64,000 nt of DNA from Skermanella sp. TT6 (GCF_016653635.2 NZ_CP067421.1:124001-188000), one strand, 5' to 3'; shown: positions 43,207 through 52,342, numbered from the stretch's first letter. Translations and numbers: made by a program. Notes: generated by a model from the sequence alone, not told the origin.

Positions 43207-44523
43207 ATGGAACTGCCCCGTGAATTGGGTCGCTATGTCCTGCTGGAGCGTATCGGTTCCGGTGCGATGGGGTCGGTGTTCCGGGGTGAAGACCCGGTGA
43301 TCGGACGTCCGGTAGCGGTCAAGGCGATCCACGCGAGCCTGCTGAACCCCGGCGACCGGGACCAGCATCTGGCGCGCTTCAAGGTCGAGGTGAAGTCGGC
43401 CGGACGCTGCCAGCATCCGAACATCGTGGCGATCTACGACTACCTCGAGCAGGAAGGCGACCCCCACATCGTGATGGAACTGGCACCGGGCAGGTCGCTC
43501 CAGCATCTGATGACCGCGCAGCGCCGGCTCCCCGTCACGCATGCGGCCGATCTGGTCGGGCAGCTGCTGGCGGCTCTCGGCCACGCGCACGGGCGCGGCG
43601 TGATCCATCGCGACATAAAGCCGGCCAATCTCATCATCGATGGGGATCGGCGGCTGAAGGTCACGGATTTCGGCATCGCCCGCCTGGGCGGCGGCGATAT
43701 CACGGTCAACGGGATGATGCTCGGCACTCCCGCCTTCATGGCTCCCGAACAACTCAAGGGCGACGATCTGGATCACAGGGCCGACCTGTTCTCCGCCGGC
43801 ATGGTGCTGCTGCATCTGGTCACCGGCCGCCTGCCCTATGAAGGGGCGAGCCTGGCCGGTTTGCTGGTCGAGCTTGCCTCCGACCGCCCTGTCGATCCCC
43901 ACCGTGCCGGCGATTTCGATCCGCGCCTGACGCCCGTGCTGAAACGCGCCCTGGCGAAGCATCCCGATGAGCGCTTCGAGACCGCCGGCGCTTTCGCGGA
44001 GGCCCTTGCATCGGCCCTGTCGGGGCCGGATGACAGCGAGCTCTGGCCTTCCGAGGCGCCGGCGGCCACCGGCGGCTTGCAATCCGACTTCATCGAGCGC
44101 GTCGAGCGCGAATTGATGGAAGTGACCGGACCGATAGCCCGCATCCTGGTGCGCGAAGCGGGGAAACGCGCCGCGTCGGAGGAGCAAATGGTCTCCCGGC
44201 TGGCGGCCGGCATTCCCGACGCGCGAAGCCGCGACCGGTTCCTCCATGCGCTCGCGGGGCGCGGGCCGAAGGCGCCCCCTTCCCCTCCCTCTCCCGAGGC
44301 CGGCGGCGCTGGATTGCCGATATCGCCCGAGGCGCTGGAGGCGGTACAGACCCTGCTGGTCAGCTTCATCGGACCCTTCGGGCGTGTCCTGGTCCGCCAG
44401 GGATCGGTGCGGGCGGCATCGATCAGCCAATTCTATGACCAGTTGGCCGTTCACATAAAGCACGAGAAGGATCGGGAAGAATTCCGCAGGAAATTCCTGG
44501 AGAAAGTACCGCCGAAACCTTGA
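43207..44523 (+). CDS. Soluble serine/threonine protein kinase (PpkA/ImpN role) with duplicated C-terminal domain
   Basis: A 438-residue Hanks-type kinase. Its catalytic domain (about 10-275) is complete: G-S-G-A-M-G-S-V at 17-24, Lys39, the loop H-R-D-I-K-P-A-N at 134-141, D-F-G at 154-156 and G-T-P-A-F-M-A-P-E. The activation loop has Thr166 and Thr174. There is no transmembrane helix, unlike PpkA of Pseudomonas. The C-terminus holds two related segments, at about 300-350 and 378-432 (TGPIARILVREAGKRAAS and IGPFGRVLVRQGSVRAAS). It most likely phosphorylates a T6SS component recognised by TagH. No phosphatase gene is adjacent. Confidence 0.92.
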   Translation: MELPRELGRYVLLERIGSGAMGSVFRGEDPVIGRPVAVKAIHASLLNPGDRDQHLARFKVEVKSAGRCQHPNIVAIYDYLEQEGDPHIVMELAPGRSLQHLMTAQRRLPVTHAADLVGQLLAALGHAHGRGVIHRDIKPANLIIDGDRRLKVTDFGIARLGGGDITVNGMMLGTPAFMAPEQLKGDDLDHRADLFSAGMVLLHLVTGRLPYEGASLAGLLVELASDRPVDPHRAGDFDPRLTPVLKRALAKHPDERFETAGAFAEALASALSGPDDSELWPSEAPAATGGLQSDFIERVERELMEVTGPIARILVREAGKRAASEEQMVSRLAAGIPDARSRDRFLHALAGRGPKAPPSPPSPEAGGAGLPISPEALEAVQTLLVSFIGPFGRVLVRQGSVRAASISQFYDQLAVHIKHEKDREEFRRKFLEKVPPKP

Positions 44524-44676
44524 CGGCGTTCCGGACCACGCCGCAGCGGCATCGGAATATCGATAGACCGGCTTTGCATGAAGACTTCGCCTCACTGAAT
44601 GATAACCATGACACGACGATCCCCGACCGCCGGTTTCCGGCATTTCGGGCATGCCCGTTGAAGAAAGTTCGCTGCG
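44524..44676. promoter_or_regulatory. Spacer before clpV
   Basis: 153 bases without a gene between the kinase and clpV genes, AT-richer around 44590-44620. This is the largest gap in the plus arm, so a separate promoter for clpV is possible. No box is assigned. Confidence 0.35.
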
Positions 44677-47286
44677 ATGACGATCATTACCCGCGACACC
44701 GTATTCGGCCGGCTCGGCGAGCTCCCGATGAAATCCCTCCAGGGCGCCTTCGAGTTCGCGACCCTGCGCGGCGATACTTACATCGAACCGGTACATTGGC
44801 TCGACCGCTGGCTGCGCGCCGAGGACAGCGATGCCTCGCTGATCCTCGACCGGCTACAGGTGCCGCGCGACGCCTTGCTGAAGGACATCGAGGCCGCGCT
44901 CTCGGGCCTGGTCCGGGAACGCTCCTCCCGGCTCGACTTCTCCCGCGAGCTCGAACTCGTCATGGAGCGGGGCTGGATCAGCGCAAGCCTGCTGTTCGGC
45001 CGATCCAGGATGCGCACCGGCCACCTGCTGCATGGCATGCTCGAGGACACGCGGCTGCGCCGGCTGGCCTGCGACATCTCACCGCTTTTCAAGCGCGTCG
45101 AGGCGGCGGTCATCGCGGAGCGCTTCGGCGACCTGACGCGGGGATCGTCCGAGGACGCCATCGATCCTTCAGGCAATGCTTCCCCGGTGGCGGCCGCGCA
45201 TCTCGCCGGTCACGAGACGGCCTTGGACCGGTATGTCACCGACCTGACCGCCGAAGCGGAGGCCGGGCGGATCGATCCGGCGACGGGCCGCGAACGCGAG
45301 GTCCGACTGATCGTCGATATCCTGATGCGGCGCCGGCAGAACAACCCGATCGTCGTCGGCGAAGCCGGCGTCGGCAAGACCGCCGTCGTGGAAGCCCTGG
45401 CCGCACGGATCGCCAAAGGCGACGTACCGCCCGCCATGCGCGATGTCAGGCTGCTGTCGCTCGACCTCGCCGCTCTCCAGGCCGGAGCTTCGGCGAAGGG
45501 CGAGTTCGAGAACCGCCTGAAGCAGGTGATCACCGAAATCGGCGGATCGGCAAGGCCGATCGTCCTGTTCATCGACGAGGCGCATTCCCTGATCGGCGCG
45601 GGCGGGGCCGCCGGAACGGGCGATGCCGCCAACCTGCTCAAGCCGGCGTTGGCGCGGGGGACCCTGCGCACGATCGCCGCCACGACCTGGGCGGAATACA
45701 AGAAGCATATCGAGAAGGACCCGGCGCTGTCCCGCCGGTTCCAGGTCGTTCAGGTCGACGAGCCGGACGAGGAGCGCGCCGTCGCCATGCTGCGCGGGAT
45801 GGTGCCGGTCTTCGCCGAACATCACGGGATCGCCGTCCTGGACGAGGCGGTCGTGGCGGCGGTCCGCTTCTCGCACCGATACATCCAGGCCCGCCAACTG
45901 CCGGACAAGGCGGTTTCGGTGCTGGACACGGCATGCGCGAGGGTGGCGCTGAGCCGGAACGCCGTGCCGGCAGGCATCGAGGACTCGATGCGGCGGATCG
46001 GGGATCTCGATGCCGAACTGACGGTCCTGGCGGCGGAGCGGCGGGTCGGCCGTCCGGACGAAGCGCGGGAAGACCTGGTTTCCGGCCGATTGGTCGCGGA
46101 ACGGTCGGCACTGGCCGGGCTCCAGGCGCGTCATGCCGAGGAGTCCGCCCTGGTGTCGCAGATCGTCGCACTGGAAGCCCGTCTGCGCGATCGGGAGTCG
46201 CAGGACGAACTCGACAGGCTCCGGGGGCTGCGGGTCGACCTCGCGGCGCTTCAGGGGGATCGTCCGCTGGTGCTGCCCGCGGTCGACGAACAGGCGGTGG
46301 CGGCCGTCATCGAAGGCTGGACCGGCATCCCCGTCGGCCGGATGCTGTCCGACGAGATCGACGCCGTCCTGGCTTTGGCCGATACGCTGAAGCGCCGCGT
46401 GATCGGCCAGGACCACGCGCTCGACGCCATCGCAAGACGGATCGAAACCGCCCGGGCCGGCCTGGGCGACCCATCCAAGCCCAAGGGCGTGTTCCTGCTG
46501 GTCGGCCCGTCCGGCGTCGGCAAGACCGAGACCGCCCTGGCGCTCGCGGAAAGCCTGTTCGGCAGCGACGACAACGTCGTCACGATCAACATGTCGGAAT
46601 TCCAGGAGGCGCACACCGTCTCGACGCTGAAAGGCTCGCCGCCGGGCTATATCGGATATGGCGAAGGCGGGCGCCTGACCGAAGCGGTGCGCCGCAAACC
46701 CTACAGCGTCGTCCTGCTCGACGAGATCGAGAAGGCGCATCCCGACGTCCACGAGATCTTCTTCCAGGTTTTCGACAAGGGCTGGATGGAAGACGGCGAG
46801 GGCCGGAGGATCGATTTCCGCAACACGATCATCCTTCTGACGTCGAATGTCGGGTCCGACCTGATCCTGCGGTTGTGCCAGGATGCCGCGCGGCTGCTGG
46901 CGCCCGACGGCATTTCCCGCGCCCTTCGCGATCCGCTGCTGGAGGTTTTCCCGGCGGCGCTGCTCGGCCGCCTCTCGATCGTTCCCTATTATCCGCTGAC
47001 GGACGTGATGCTCGATCGCATCATCGGCCTGCGCCTGGACTCCGTCCGGAACCGCATCGAAGCAAGCTGGAATGTGCCGTTCACCTATGCCGAGACGCTG
47101 GTCAGTTATATCCGCGCACGCTGCGACGAGGTGGAAAGCGGAGGAAGGATGATCGACGCCATCATAACCGGAACGCTTCTGCCGGATATCAGCCGGGAGA
47201 TCCTGAGACGGCTGCAGGACCGGCAGCCGCTGGCCGGCATCCATGTCGGCGCGGACGGGGGAGAGCTGCGCTACGAGTTCACGTGA
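44677..47286 (+). CDS. clpV: Type VI secretion ATPase TssH/ClpV
   Basis: An 869-residue AAA+ unfoldase of the ClpV type that recycles contracted sheath. Two ATPase modules are complete: Walker A GEAGVGKT at 228-235 with I-D-E-A-H, and Walker A GPSGVGKT at 610-617 with L-L-D-E-I-E-K-A-H. The middle coiled coil (about 420-520) and the segment F-Q-E-A-H-T-V-S-T-L-K-G-S-P-P-G-Y typical of ClpV are present. The N-domain opens FGRLGELPMKSLQGAFEFA. It is the last structural gene of the plus arm before the LysR gene. Confidence 0.95.
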   Translation: MTIITRDTVFGRLGELPMKSLQGAFEFATLRGDTYIEPVHWLDRWLRAEDSDASLILDRLQVPRDALLKDIEAALSGLVRERSSRLDFSRELELVMERGWISASLLFGRSRMRTGHLLHGMLEDTRLRRLACDISPLFKRVEAAVIAERFGDLTRGSSEDAIDPSGNASPVAAAHLAGHETALDRYVTDLTAEAEAGRIDPATGREREVRLIVDILMRRRQNNPIVVGEAGVGKTAVVEALAARIAKGDVPPAMRDVRLLSLDLAALQAGASAKGEFENRLKQVITEIGGSARPIVLFIDEAHSLIGAGGAAGTGDAANLLKPALARGTLRTIAATTWAEYKKHIEKDPALSRRFQVVQVDEPDEERAVAMLRGMVPVFAEHHGIAVLDEAVVAAVRFSHRYIQARQLPDKAVSVLDTACARVALSRNAVPAGIEDSMRRIGDLDAELTVLAAERRVGRPDEAREDLVSGRLVAERSALAGLQARHAEESALVSQIVALEARLRDRESQDELDRLRGLRVDLAALQGDRPLVLPAVDEQAVAAVIEGWTGIPVGRMLSDEIDAVLALADTLKRRVIGQDHALDAIARRIETARAGLGDPSKPKGVFLLVGPSGVGKTETALALAESLFGSDDNVVTINMSEFQEAHTVSTLKGSPPGYIGYGEGGRLTEAVRRKPYSVVLLDEIEKAHPDVHEIFFQVFDKGWMEDGEGRRIDFRNTIILLTSNVGSDLILRLCQDAARLLAPDGISRALRDPLLEVFPAALLGRLSIVPYYPLTDVMLDRIIGLRLDSVRNRIEASWNVPFTYAETLVSYIRARCDEVESGGRMIDAIITGTLLPDISREILRRLQDRQPLAGIHVGADGGELRYEFT

Positions 47287-47297
47287 GGCTTCCGCGC

Positions 47298-47316
47298 GGC
47301 AGGATCGCATCCTGCC
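47298..47316. terminator. Hairpin after clpV
   Basis: A perfect 8-bp stem with a 3-base loop (GGCAGGAT-CGC-ATCCTGCC) 11 bases after the clpV stop. It has only a weak T content downstream, so termination efficiency is uncertain. Confidence 0.45.
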
Positions 47317-47452
47317 ACGTTACCGGCGTAACCGTCTTCCGCCATGCTGACATACGACGGCAGCTTGAAGCGACGATGATCCGAAGTCACACGAGGCAAG
47401 CGGATGGCCCCGAGGCCGGGCGCCCGCGAAAGACGTAAGGTGACTCACGATC

Positions 47453-48511
47453 ATGCAAACCGGTTTCGGAAGTAGCGTCGAACGACCCCGTCTGCTGTCG
47501 GTTGGCTCCCCTCCCCGGCAGGATAGCGGACGGCATCCATCACCGCACAGGCGGGTCAATCTCGCGGGTGTCGATCTCAATCTGTTGGTGGCACTCGAGG
47601 CGCTGCTGGCGGAGCGCAACGTAACGCACGCGGCCGACAGGGTCGGTCTGAGCCAGCCGGCGATGAGTCGCGCCCTGGGCCGGCTGCGAGGCCTGTTCGA
47701 TGACGAGTTGCTGGTGCGATCGTCCTCCGGCCTCGTGCCGACCGCGCGCTCCGAGCAACTGGCGGCCGAACTGCCCGAAGCCTTGAACATGCTGCGCACT
47801 CTCCTGGCATCGCGGGAAACGGCGCCGGGATCGTGGGAAGCCACGGTGAACATCGACCTGCCGGATCATCAGGCGCTGGATCTGTTGCCACGGCTGCTCC
47901 CCCGCTTGCGGGAAGCCGCTCCGGGCGTCACCGTCGTCACCGCCCCTCTCGGCACCCGGACGCTGCGCGCCCTTGAAAGCGGGGGCGTCGATCTGGCCGT
48001 CGGTCAGCTCAGGACCACTCCCTTCGGCTTCTACCGCCGCACCATCCTGACTGATCGGTTCGTCTGCCTGCTGCGCGCGGGTCACCCGGCACTCCAGGGC
48101 GGGACGGCGGAGGCGCAAAGCTTGTCCGGCCTCCGCCATGTCGCGATCGCCCCGCCGGCCCTGGAGGAGCCCGGCCTTGTCTACGATGCCGTCGCGATGC
48201 TGGAAGTCCCCGACCCTAGTCCGGTCGTGGTCCAGAACACGATGGCGGCGGCGATGCTGGTCGCCGAAACCGACATGGTCCTGACCATACCGCGCCGGAC
48301 CGCGACCCGCATCGCGCGAATGCTGCCGCTGGCCATCACGGCACCCCCGGCCCCCCTGCCGGCCTACGAGCTGTCGCTGGTGTGGCACGAGCGTCTTCAT
48401 CGCGATCCGAACTGCGCGTGGCTGCGCGGCGAGCTGGCGGCCTCCCTGGCCCCGGCAGCCGGCCCGTCGGCGGGGAAGGCCGGCGCACACCCCCTCGCCG
48501 GAGCCGCGTGA
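47453..48511 (+). CDS. LysR-family transcriptional regulator
   Basis: A 352-residue LysR-type regulator. The winged helix reads LLVALEALLAERNVTHAADR, then VGLSQPAMSRALGRLRGLFDDELLVRSSSG, which resembles the NodD/LinR subgroup. The ligand-binding part follows, with D-L-A-V-G-Q-L and P-I-P-R-R-T-A-like segments. The first 35 residues before the helix are poorly conserved and the last 30 are low-complexity, so both ends may be shorter. It lies between clpV and vgrG and may regulate the T6SS or vgrG. No LysR box was assigned. Confidence 0.9.
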   Translation: MQTGFGSSVERPRLLSVGSPPRQDSGRHPSPHRRVNLAGVDLNLLVALEALLAERNVTHAADRVGLSQPAMSRALGRLRGLFDDELLVRSSSGLVPTARSEQLAAELPEALNMLRTLLASRETAPGSWEATVNIDLPDHQALDLLPRLLPRLREAAPGVTVVTAPLGTRTLRALESGGVDLAVGQLRTTPFGFYRRTILTDRFVCLLRAGHPALQGGTAEAQSLSGLRHVAIAPPALEEPGLVYDAVAMLEVPDPSPVVVQNTMAAAMLVAETDMVLTIPRRTATRIARMLPLAITAPPAPLPAYELSLVWHERLHRDPNCAWLRGELAASLAPAAGPSAGKAGAHPLAGAA

Positions 48512-48573
48512 AAGCCGCCCCCCGGAGACCATTGACCGTACCGATCCTCATTTTGAAACGGGAGCATAACGCC

Positions 48574-50526
48574 ATGCCCTATCCGGCCGCATCAGGCGAT
48601 CTTCTGACCGATAACCGCTACGCGGAATTGTCCTCGCCGGCGCTCGACGCAAGGAAAATCAAGCTCAGGTGGATGAGGGGCGTGGAACGGATCGGTGAAC
48701 CATTCCTGTTCGAAGCCAAGGTTATCAGCAGCGAACCGATCAGGGATATGTCTCCCCTGATCGGGCAGTCCGCCACGACGGCCCTGAAGCTGTCGGGAGG
48801 AAAGACGCGATACTATAACGGTCTCATCACGCGATGCTGCTACGTGGGCATAGACGATACCCGGCGTACGAACTATCTGCTGGAAATCCGCCCATGGCTG
48901 TGGCTGCTCGATCAGCGGCGAAACTCGCGCATATTCCAGAACAAGCCGACGCTGGACATCGTCAGGACCATCTTCGCCGACCATCCGCAGGCGACCTTCA
49001 TCGACCGCACCAAGCCGAGCGGCCTGCCGCCGCTGGAATATTGTGTCCAGCATGAGGAGTCGGACCTTGCCTTCGTCAGCCGGCTGCTGGAACGCGAAGG
49101 CATCTATTACTACTTCGACCATTCCGCCGACCGGCACGAACTCGTCCTGGTCAACGACACGTCGGCGCACAAGCCATGCGATCCGGAAGAGATCGAAACC
49201 CATCTGAACCTGAAGAACCCGGGCATCCGCGACGACATCATCTGGGAATGGCAGGAGGAGGCGGCCCTGGTCCCCAGCCAGGTGATGCTGAACGACTACG
49301 ACTTCGAGAAGCCGAACGCCGACCTCAAGCGGATCTGCCCGATCGCCGGGACCGCACCGGGCAAGCGCGAGACCTACCATCATCCGGGCACCTACCGTTC
49401 GCTGGCCGAGGGACAGGTGCTCGCAAGGATTCGTGCCGAGGAAATCGCCTGCCGGCAATCCCGCGTCATGGTTTCGGGAAATCTTCGGCCGCTCAAGCCC
49501 GGCTATGTCTTCAAGGCTGGCAATCCCTTCGACGTGACCGAGGGCGCCGGCACCCGCCAGAACAGGAAAAGCTACCTGGTAATCGGCACGACCTTCGAAA
49601 TCCAGGGAGAGGGCGGAACCCGCGAGGACGGCGACCAGGATCGCTGGTTCCTGTACCGGGGCCGGGTCGAAGCCCTGGCGGCGACCACCCCCTACCGGCC
49701 GCCCCTGCGGACCCCCGCGCCGGTGGTCGCCGGACCGCAGACGGCACTCGTCGTCGGTCATCCCGGCGAGGAGATCACGACCGACCGTTTCGGCCGCATC
49801 AAGGTGCAGTTCCACTGGGACCGCTACGGCAAGAAGGACGGCAACAGCTCCTGCTGGGTCCGGGTCGTCCAGAGCCTGGCGGGACAAGGATGGGGAGGAC
49901 TGGTGACGCCGCGCATCGGGCAGGAAGTCGTCGTCGCCTTCGAAGGCGGCTGCCCGGACCGTCCGCTGGTGATCGGTGCGGTCCATAACCAGACCAACAT
50001 GCCCGCCGCCAACCTGCCGCGGGATGCGACCCGCTCCGTCTTCAAGACCCGGACGTCGCCTGACGGACTCGGCGCCGGCAACGAACTGAGGTTCGAGGAT
50101 CTTCGCGGATCGGAGCATGTCTACCTCAAGGCGCAGCGCAACCACGTGGTCGACGTGACCAACCTGTACGCGGTGGAGGCCGGCGGAAGCGCTACGATCA
50201 CGTCGAAGTCCCGCACCGTCCTGGAAGGGGCCATGGTTCCGGGCGGCGCGATCGGCAGCAGGATCGAGGTAACGCCGCAGGGAATCGCCTTGCGCGTGAC
50301 CGGCCCGGCCGGGCTTCAAAGCCTCGTGCTGGGGCCGGACGGAATCACCCTGGAGGGTCTGACGATCAAGCTGATGTCCAAGGGGATGATCTTCACGAAA
50401 CCCGTGCCGCTGCCCCTGCCCCCGCCGATCGCGGCGGCGTTCGAAGCAGCCCAGGTCCCTCTGGTCGCGAAGGCGCGGACGGACGCCCAGCTGGATGCCG
50501 CCGAGGCCGAGCGCGACCGGACCTGA
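48574..50526 (+). CDS. vgrG: Type VI secretion tip protein VgrG (TssI)
   Basis: A 650-residue VgrG spike protein. The gp27-like part holds FLFEAKVISSEPI and the conserved EYCVQHEESDLAFVSRLLER. The gp5-like OB fold shows T-D-R-F-G-R-I-K-V-Q-F-H-W-D-R and SSCWVRVVQSLAGQGWGGL, then the G-N-E-L-R-F-E-D motif. The C-terminal beta helix is followed only by a short proline-rich and charged tail, with no effector domain fused. GGGAG precedes the ATG at 48574; the longer open frame overlaps lysR and is not used. The gene is convergent with a candidate toxin gene. Confidence 0.95.
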   Translation: MPYPAASGDLLTDNRYAELSSPALDARKIKLRWMRGVERIGEPFLFEAKVISSEPIRDMSPLIGQSATTALKLSGGKTRYYNGLITRCCYVGIDDTRRTNYLLEIRPWLWLLDQRRNSRIFQNKPTLDIVRTIFADHPQATFIDRTKPSGLPPLEYCVQHEESDLAFVSRLLEREGIYYYFDHSADRHELVLVNDTSAHKPCDPEEIETHLNLKNPGIRDDIIWEWQEEAALVPSQVMLNDYDFEKPNADLKRICPIAGTAPGKRETYHHPGTYRSLAEGQVLARIRAEEIACRQSRVMVSGNLRPLKPGYVFKAGNPFDVTEGAGTRQNRKSYLVIGTTFEIQGEGGTREDGDQDRWFLYRGRVEALAATTPYRPPLRTPAPVVAGPQTALVVGHPGEEITTDRFGRIKVQFHWDRYGKKDGNSSCWVRVVQSLAGQGWGGLVTPRIGQEVVVAFEGGCPDRPLVIGAVHNQTNMPAANLPRDATRSVFKTRTSPDGLGAGNELRFEDLRGSEHVYLKAQRNHVVDVTNLYAVEAGGSATITSKSRTVLEGAMVPGGAIGSRIEVTPQGIALRVTGPAGLQSLVLGPDGITLEGLTIKLMSKGMIFTKPVPLPLPPPIAAAFEAAQVPLVAKARTDAQLDAAEAERDRT

Positions 50527-50566
50527 GAACGGCGCCGGCGCCGGTTACGTGCGCCGGGATCCGCCG

Positions 50567-50598
50567 TGAAGGCGGCATGAGGATCCATGCCGCCTTCA
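50567..50598. terminator. Bidirectional terminator-like hairpin between vgrG and the small toxin-like gene
   Basis: A perfect 13-bp stem (TGAAGGCGGCATG / CATGCCGCCTTCA) around a 6-base loop, placed exactly between two convergent genes. The flanks lack a clear T-run on either side. Confidence 0.6.
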
Positions 50599-50605
50599 TG
50601 ACCGG

Positions 50606-51079
50606 CTAGTAAGCGTCGACCGGGTAGCAGGTCACGATCTTGTAGCCGCCCTTGCCATCCGTCTCGACGATGGCGGTCAGCGACCGGAGCTTGCCGTTCC
50701 GGCATTCCGCGTAAGCGCCTTGAACTCCCATCGTGCCTTCCGCGATCCTGACGGTGATCGACGACGAGCCGACGGATACGTTGGCCAGGTTGATCCGCTC
50801 CTTCTTCTTCGAGGATTTGATCCGCTCGAGATCGCGCTTGCCGTTCGACGTCTTGAAGTAAGCGGATAGTGCCTCATTCTGGTCGCCGGACGACTTGAAG
50901 GTCGAAAACTTCGTTCCGACCCGGAAATTATTGTTGAAGCGGGCGATCAGTTCGGCATCGCTCTTGTCGGCATGCCGGTCGCGCGAATGCATCGGCGCTC
51001 CACGTTGCGACGGAACACCTTCCGACTTGTCGAGTACCCGCTTGGCATCCTTGTTCTTGAACGTGGTTGATTGCGGCAT
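50606..51079 (-). CDS. Small protein with RNase A-like CdiA-CT pattern, candidate T6SS effector
   Basis: A 157-residue basic protein. From about residue 30 the order H-S-R-D-R-H ... K-S-D-A-E-L-I-A-R-F ... S-T-F-K-S-S-G-D-Q-N-E-A-L, then an L-E-R-I helix, then beta strands ending G-G-Y-K-I-V-T-C-Y-P-V-D, resembles the bacterial CdiA-CT RNase A toxin domain (conserved early His, K-x-D-x-x-L-x-x-R, S-S/T-F, and a final T-x-Y-P). The assignment is by pattern only. It lies convergent to vgrG, where effectors are often found. No signal peptide and no recognised immunity partner is seen. Confidence 0.55.
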   Translation of the reverse strand: MPQSTTFKNKDAKRVLDKSEGVPSQRGAPMHSRDRHADKSDAELIARFNNNFRVGTKFSTFKSSGDQNEALSAYFKTSNGKRDLERIKSSKKKERINLANVSVGSSSITVRIAEGTMGVQGAYAECRNGKLRSLTAIVETDGKGGYKIVTCYPVDAY

Positions 51080-51542
51080 TCCGGTTTTCCTCTTTTCGCG
51101 ATCGCGGTCATCGGGACTTCAAGCTCGTAACCGCAGGCATTTCGAGGAAAAGCGCCGCCGACGGCATCAAGTCGGATGCGACGCGGGGACCGGCGGATCA
51201 TGCTTTCCTCTCCTGCTCCGTTACTTGCGGACAGGATCGGGGAAGCCGGCTACCGGATGATTTCAGCTTTCGGCAACAGTATTGCAGACGTAATCGTGAC
51301 GGTGTCCGGCCCCATGCAGCATCCGCCGCCGGTTACCGAGTCGAAGGGCCTTGACATGACGACCATACTCTCGATCGTGTCGGCCCTGCAGTTCCGGTCG
51401 GCGGAACCAGAGCGTGGTCCGCTTCCGCTTGTCAAGCGATTGCCCCGCGTCGCACGACGCGGCGCTGACCACGGTTCCGCTTCCCTGCCCCTGACTGTCC
51501 ACGATCCGGGGCGACGCACCCTTTGCAGCCCGGGTACCGCCC
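51080..51542. other. Non-coding gap upstream of the small toxin-like gene
   Basis: About 460 bases. Several overlapping open frames exist on both strands, but none has a ribosome site, conserved features or typical codon pattern that I would support. It should contain the promoter of the toxin-like gene and is where an immunity gene would be expected. Confidence 0.4.
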
Positions 51543-52342
51543 TCATTGGCGCAGGTCGGTGACCTTGAGCGCTTCCCACATCCAGCCGAAATCATAGGCC
51601 GGGTGACCCTGGGCCCGGCTGCGGTGCGCGGTACCGTTCTCCAGGGACTTCAGCCACTCCGCCACCTTGCGTCGCCCCGCCTTGGACCGGGCCGCCTGCC
51701 TCGGGCTCTTGCCGTCGAGCATCGGGATCGGCTGGGACAGGATTTCGCGGTAGTGGCGGTCCTCCACCTCGTGCAGCAGGACGGCCATCTCCTCCGGCGG
51801 CAGAGGCGGCTCCGGCGGGGACTGATCGTCGCCCCGGGCCGCCTTCTCCGCCATGACCTGTTCGGGCGTCTGCAGCGCCGTCAGCGGAGCGCCCACCAGC
51901 GAGCCCAGCGCGCCGGCCAGCAAGCTCCGGCCCCGCTCGGCCCGCTCGGCCGAGTTGGTCTGCAGCACCAGGGCGGTCCCATCCAGCCGGACCGAGCCAA
52001 GAATCCGGGCACCGCTCTCGTCATAGCTCTTGATCATCAACGCACCGGGCGAAATGGCCGACACGGCACCGGTCGCGCCGGCCAGCCACGTCCAGGTCGG
52101 CTGCCCCGCCTCCGCTCGGACGAGGTCCGGTAGGCCGTCGAGGCAGCGCTCGATCTCCCCGGACCGGGCGGGGTCCGGGATCGGGAACCGCGTCTCGGAG
52201 AAGATCAGCGCGTCGCCGTCGAAGTTGACCATGTCGGGCATGGATTGCCCCAGGGCGCGGCGCAGGGTCGCGGCCAGCCAGGCCTGGGTGAACAGCGGCG
52301 CCATCTCGCCGAAGATGGCCGCCTCCACCGGGTACTGGTCTA
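51543..52342 (-). pseudogene. SEC-C/YecA-like zinc protein gene, 5' end removed by IS5-family insertion
   Basis: The remaining C-terminal 260-odd residues end with LDGKSPRQAARSKAGRRKV and a P-A-Y-D-F-G-W-M-W-E-A-L tail, a pattern common in SEC-C-motif and related uncharacterised proteins. The frame continues upstream without a start (D-Q-Y-P-V-E-A-A) until it meets the tip of the IS element. Joining across one copy of the TA target puts an in-frame TGA two codons upstream, so the far side of the IS is not simply the missing half. The function is unknown. Confidence 0.6.

Noticed and set aside
42328-44796. An 822-codon open frame antisense to the sensor and kinase genes
   Set aside because: Same reason: low-complexity antisense translation with no ribosome site or recognisable domain.
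44520-47438. A 972-codon plus-strand frame overlapping clpV
   Set aside because: Arginine/glycine-rich shadow of clpV in another frame; the clpV frame has full AAA+ motifs.
51176-51562. A 128-codon frame considered as an immunity gene for the RNase-like protein
   Set aside because: No ribosome site, no acidic or conserved character, and it overlaps equally long frames on the other strand.
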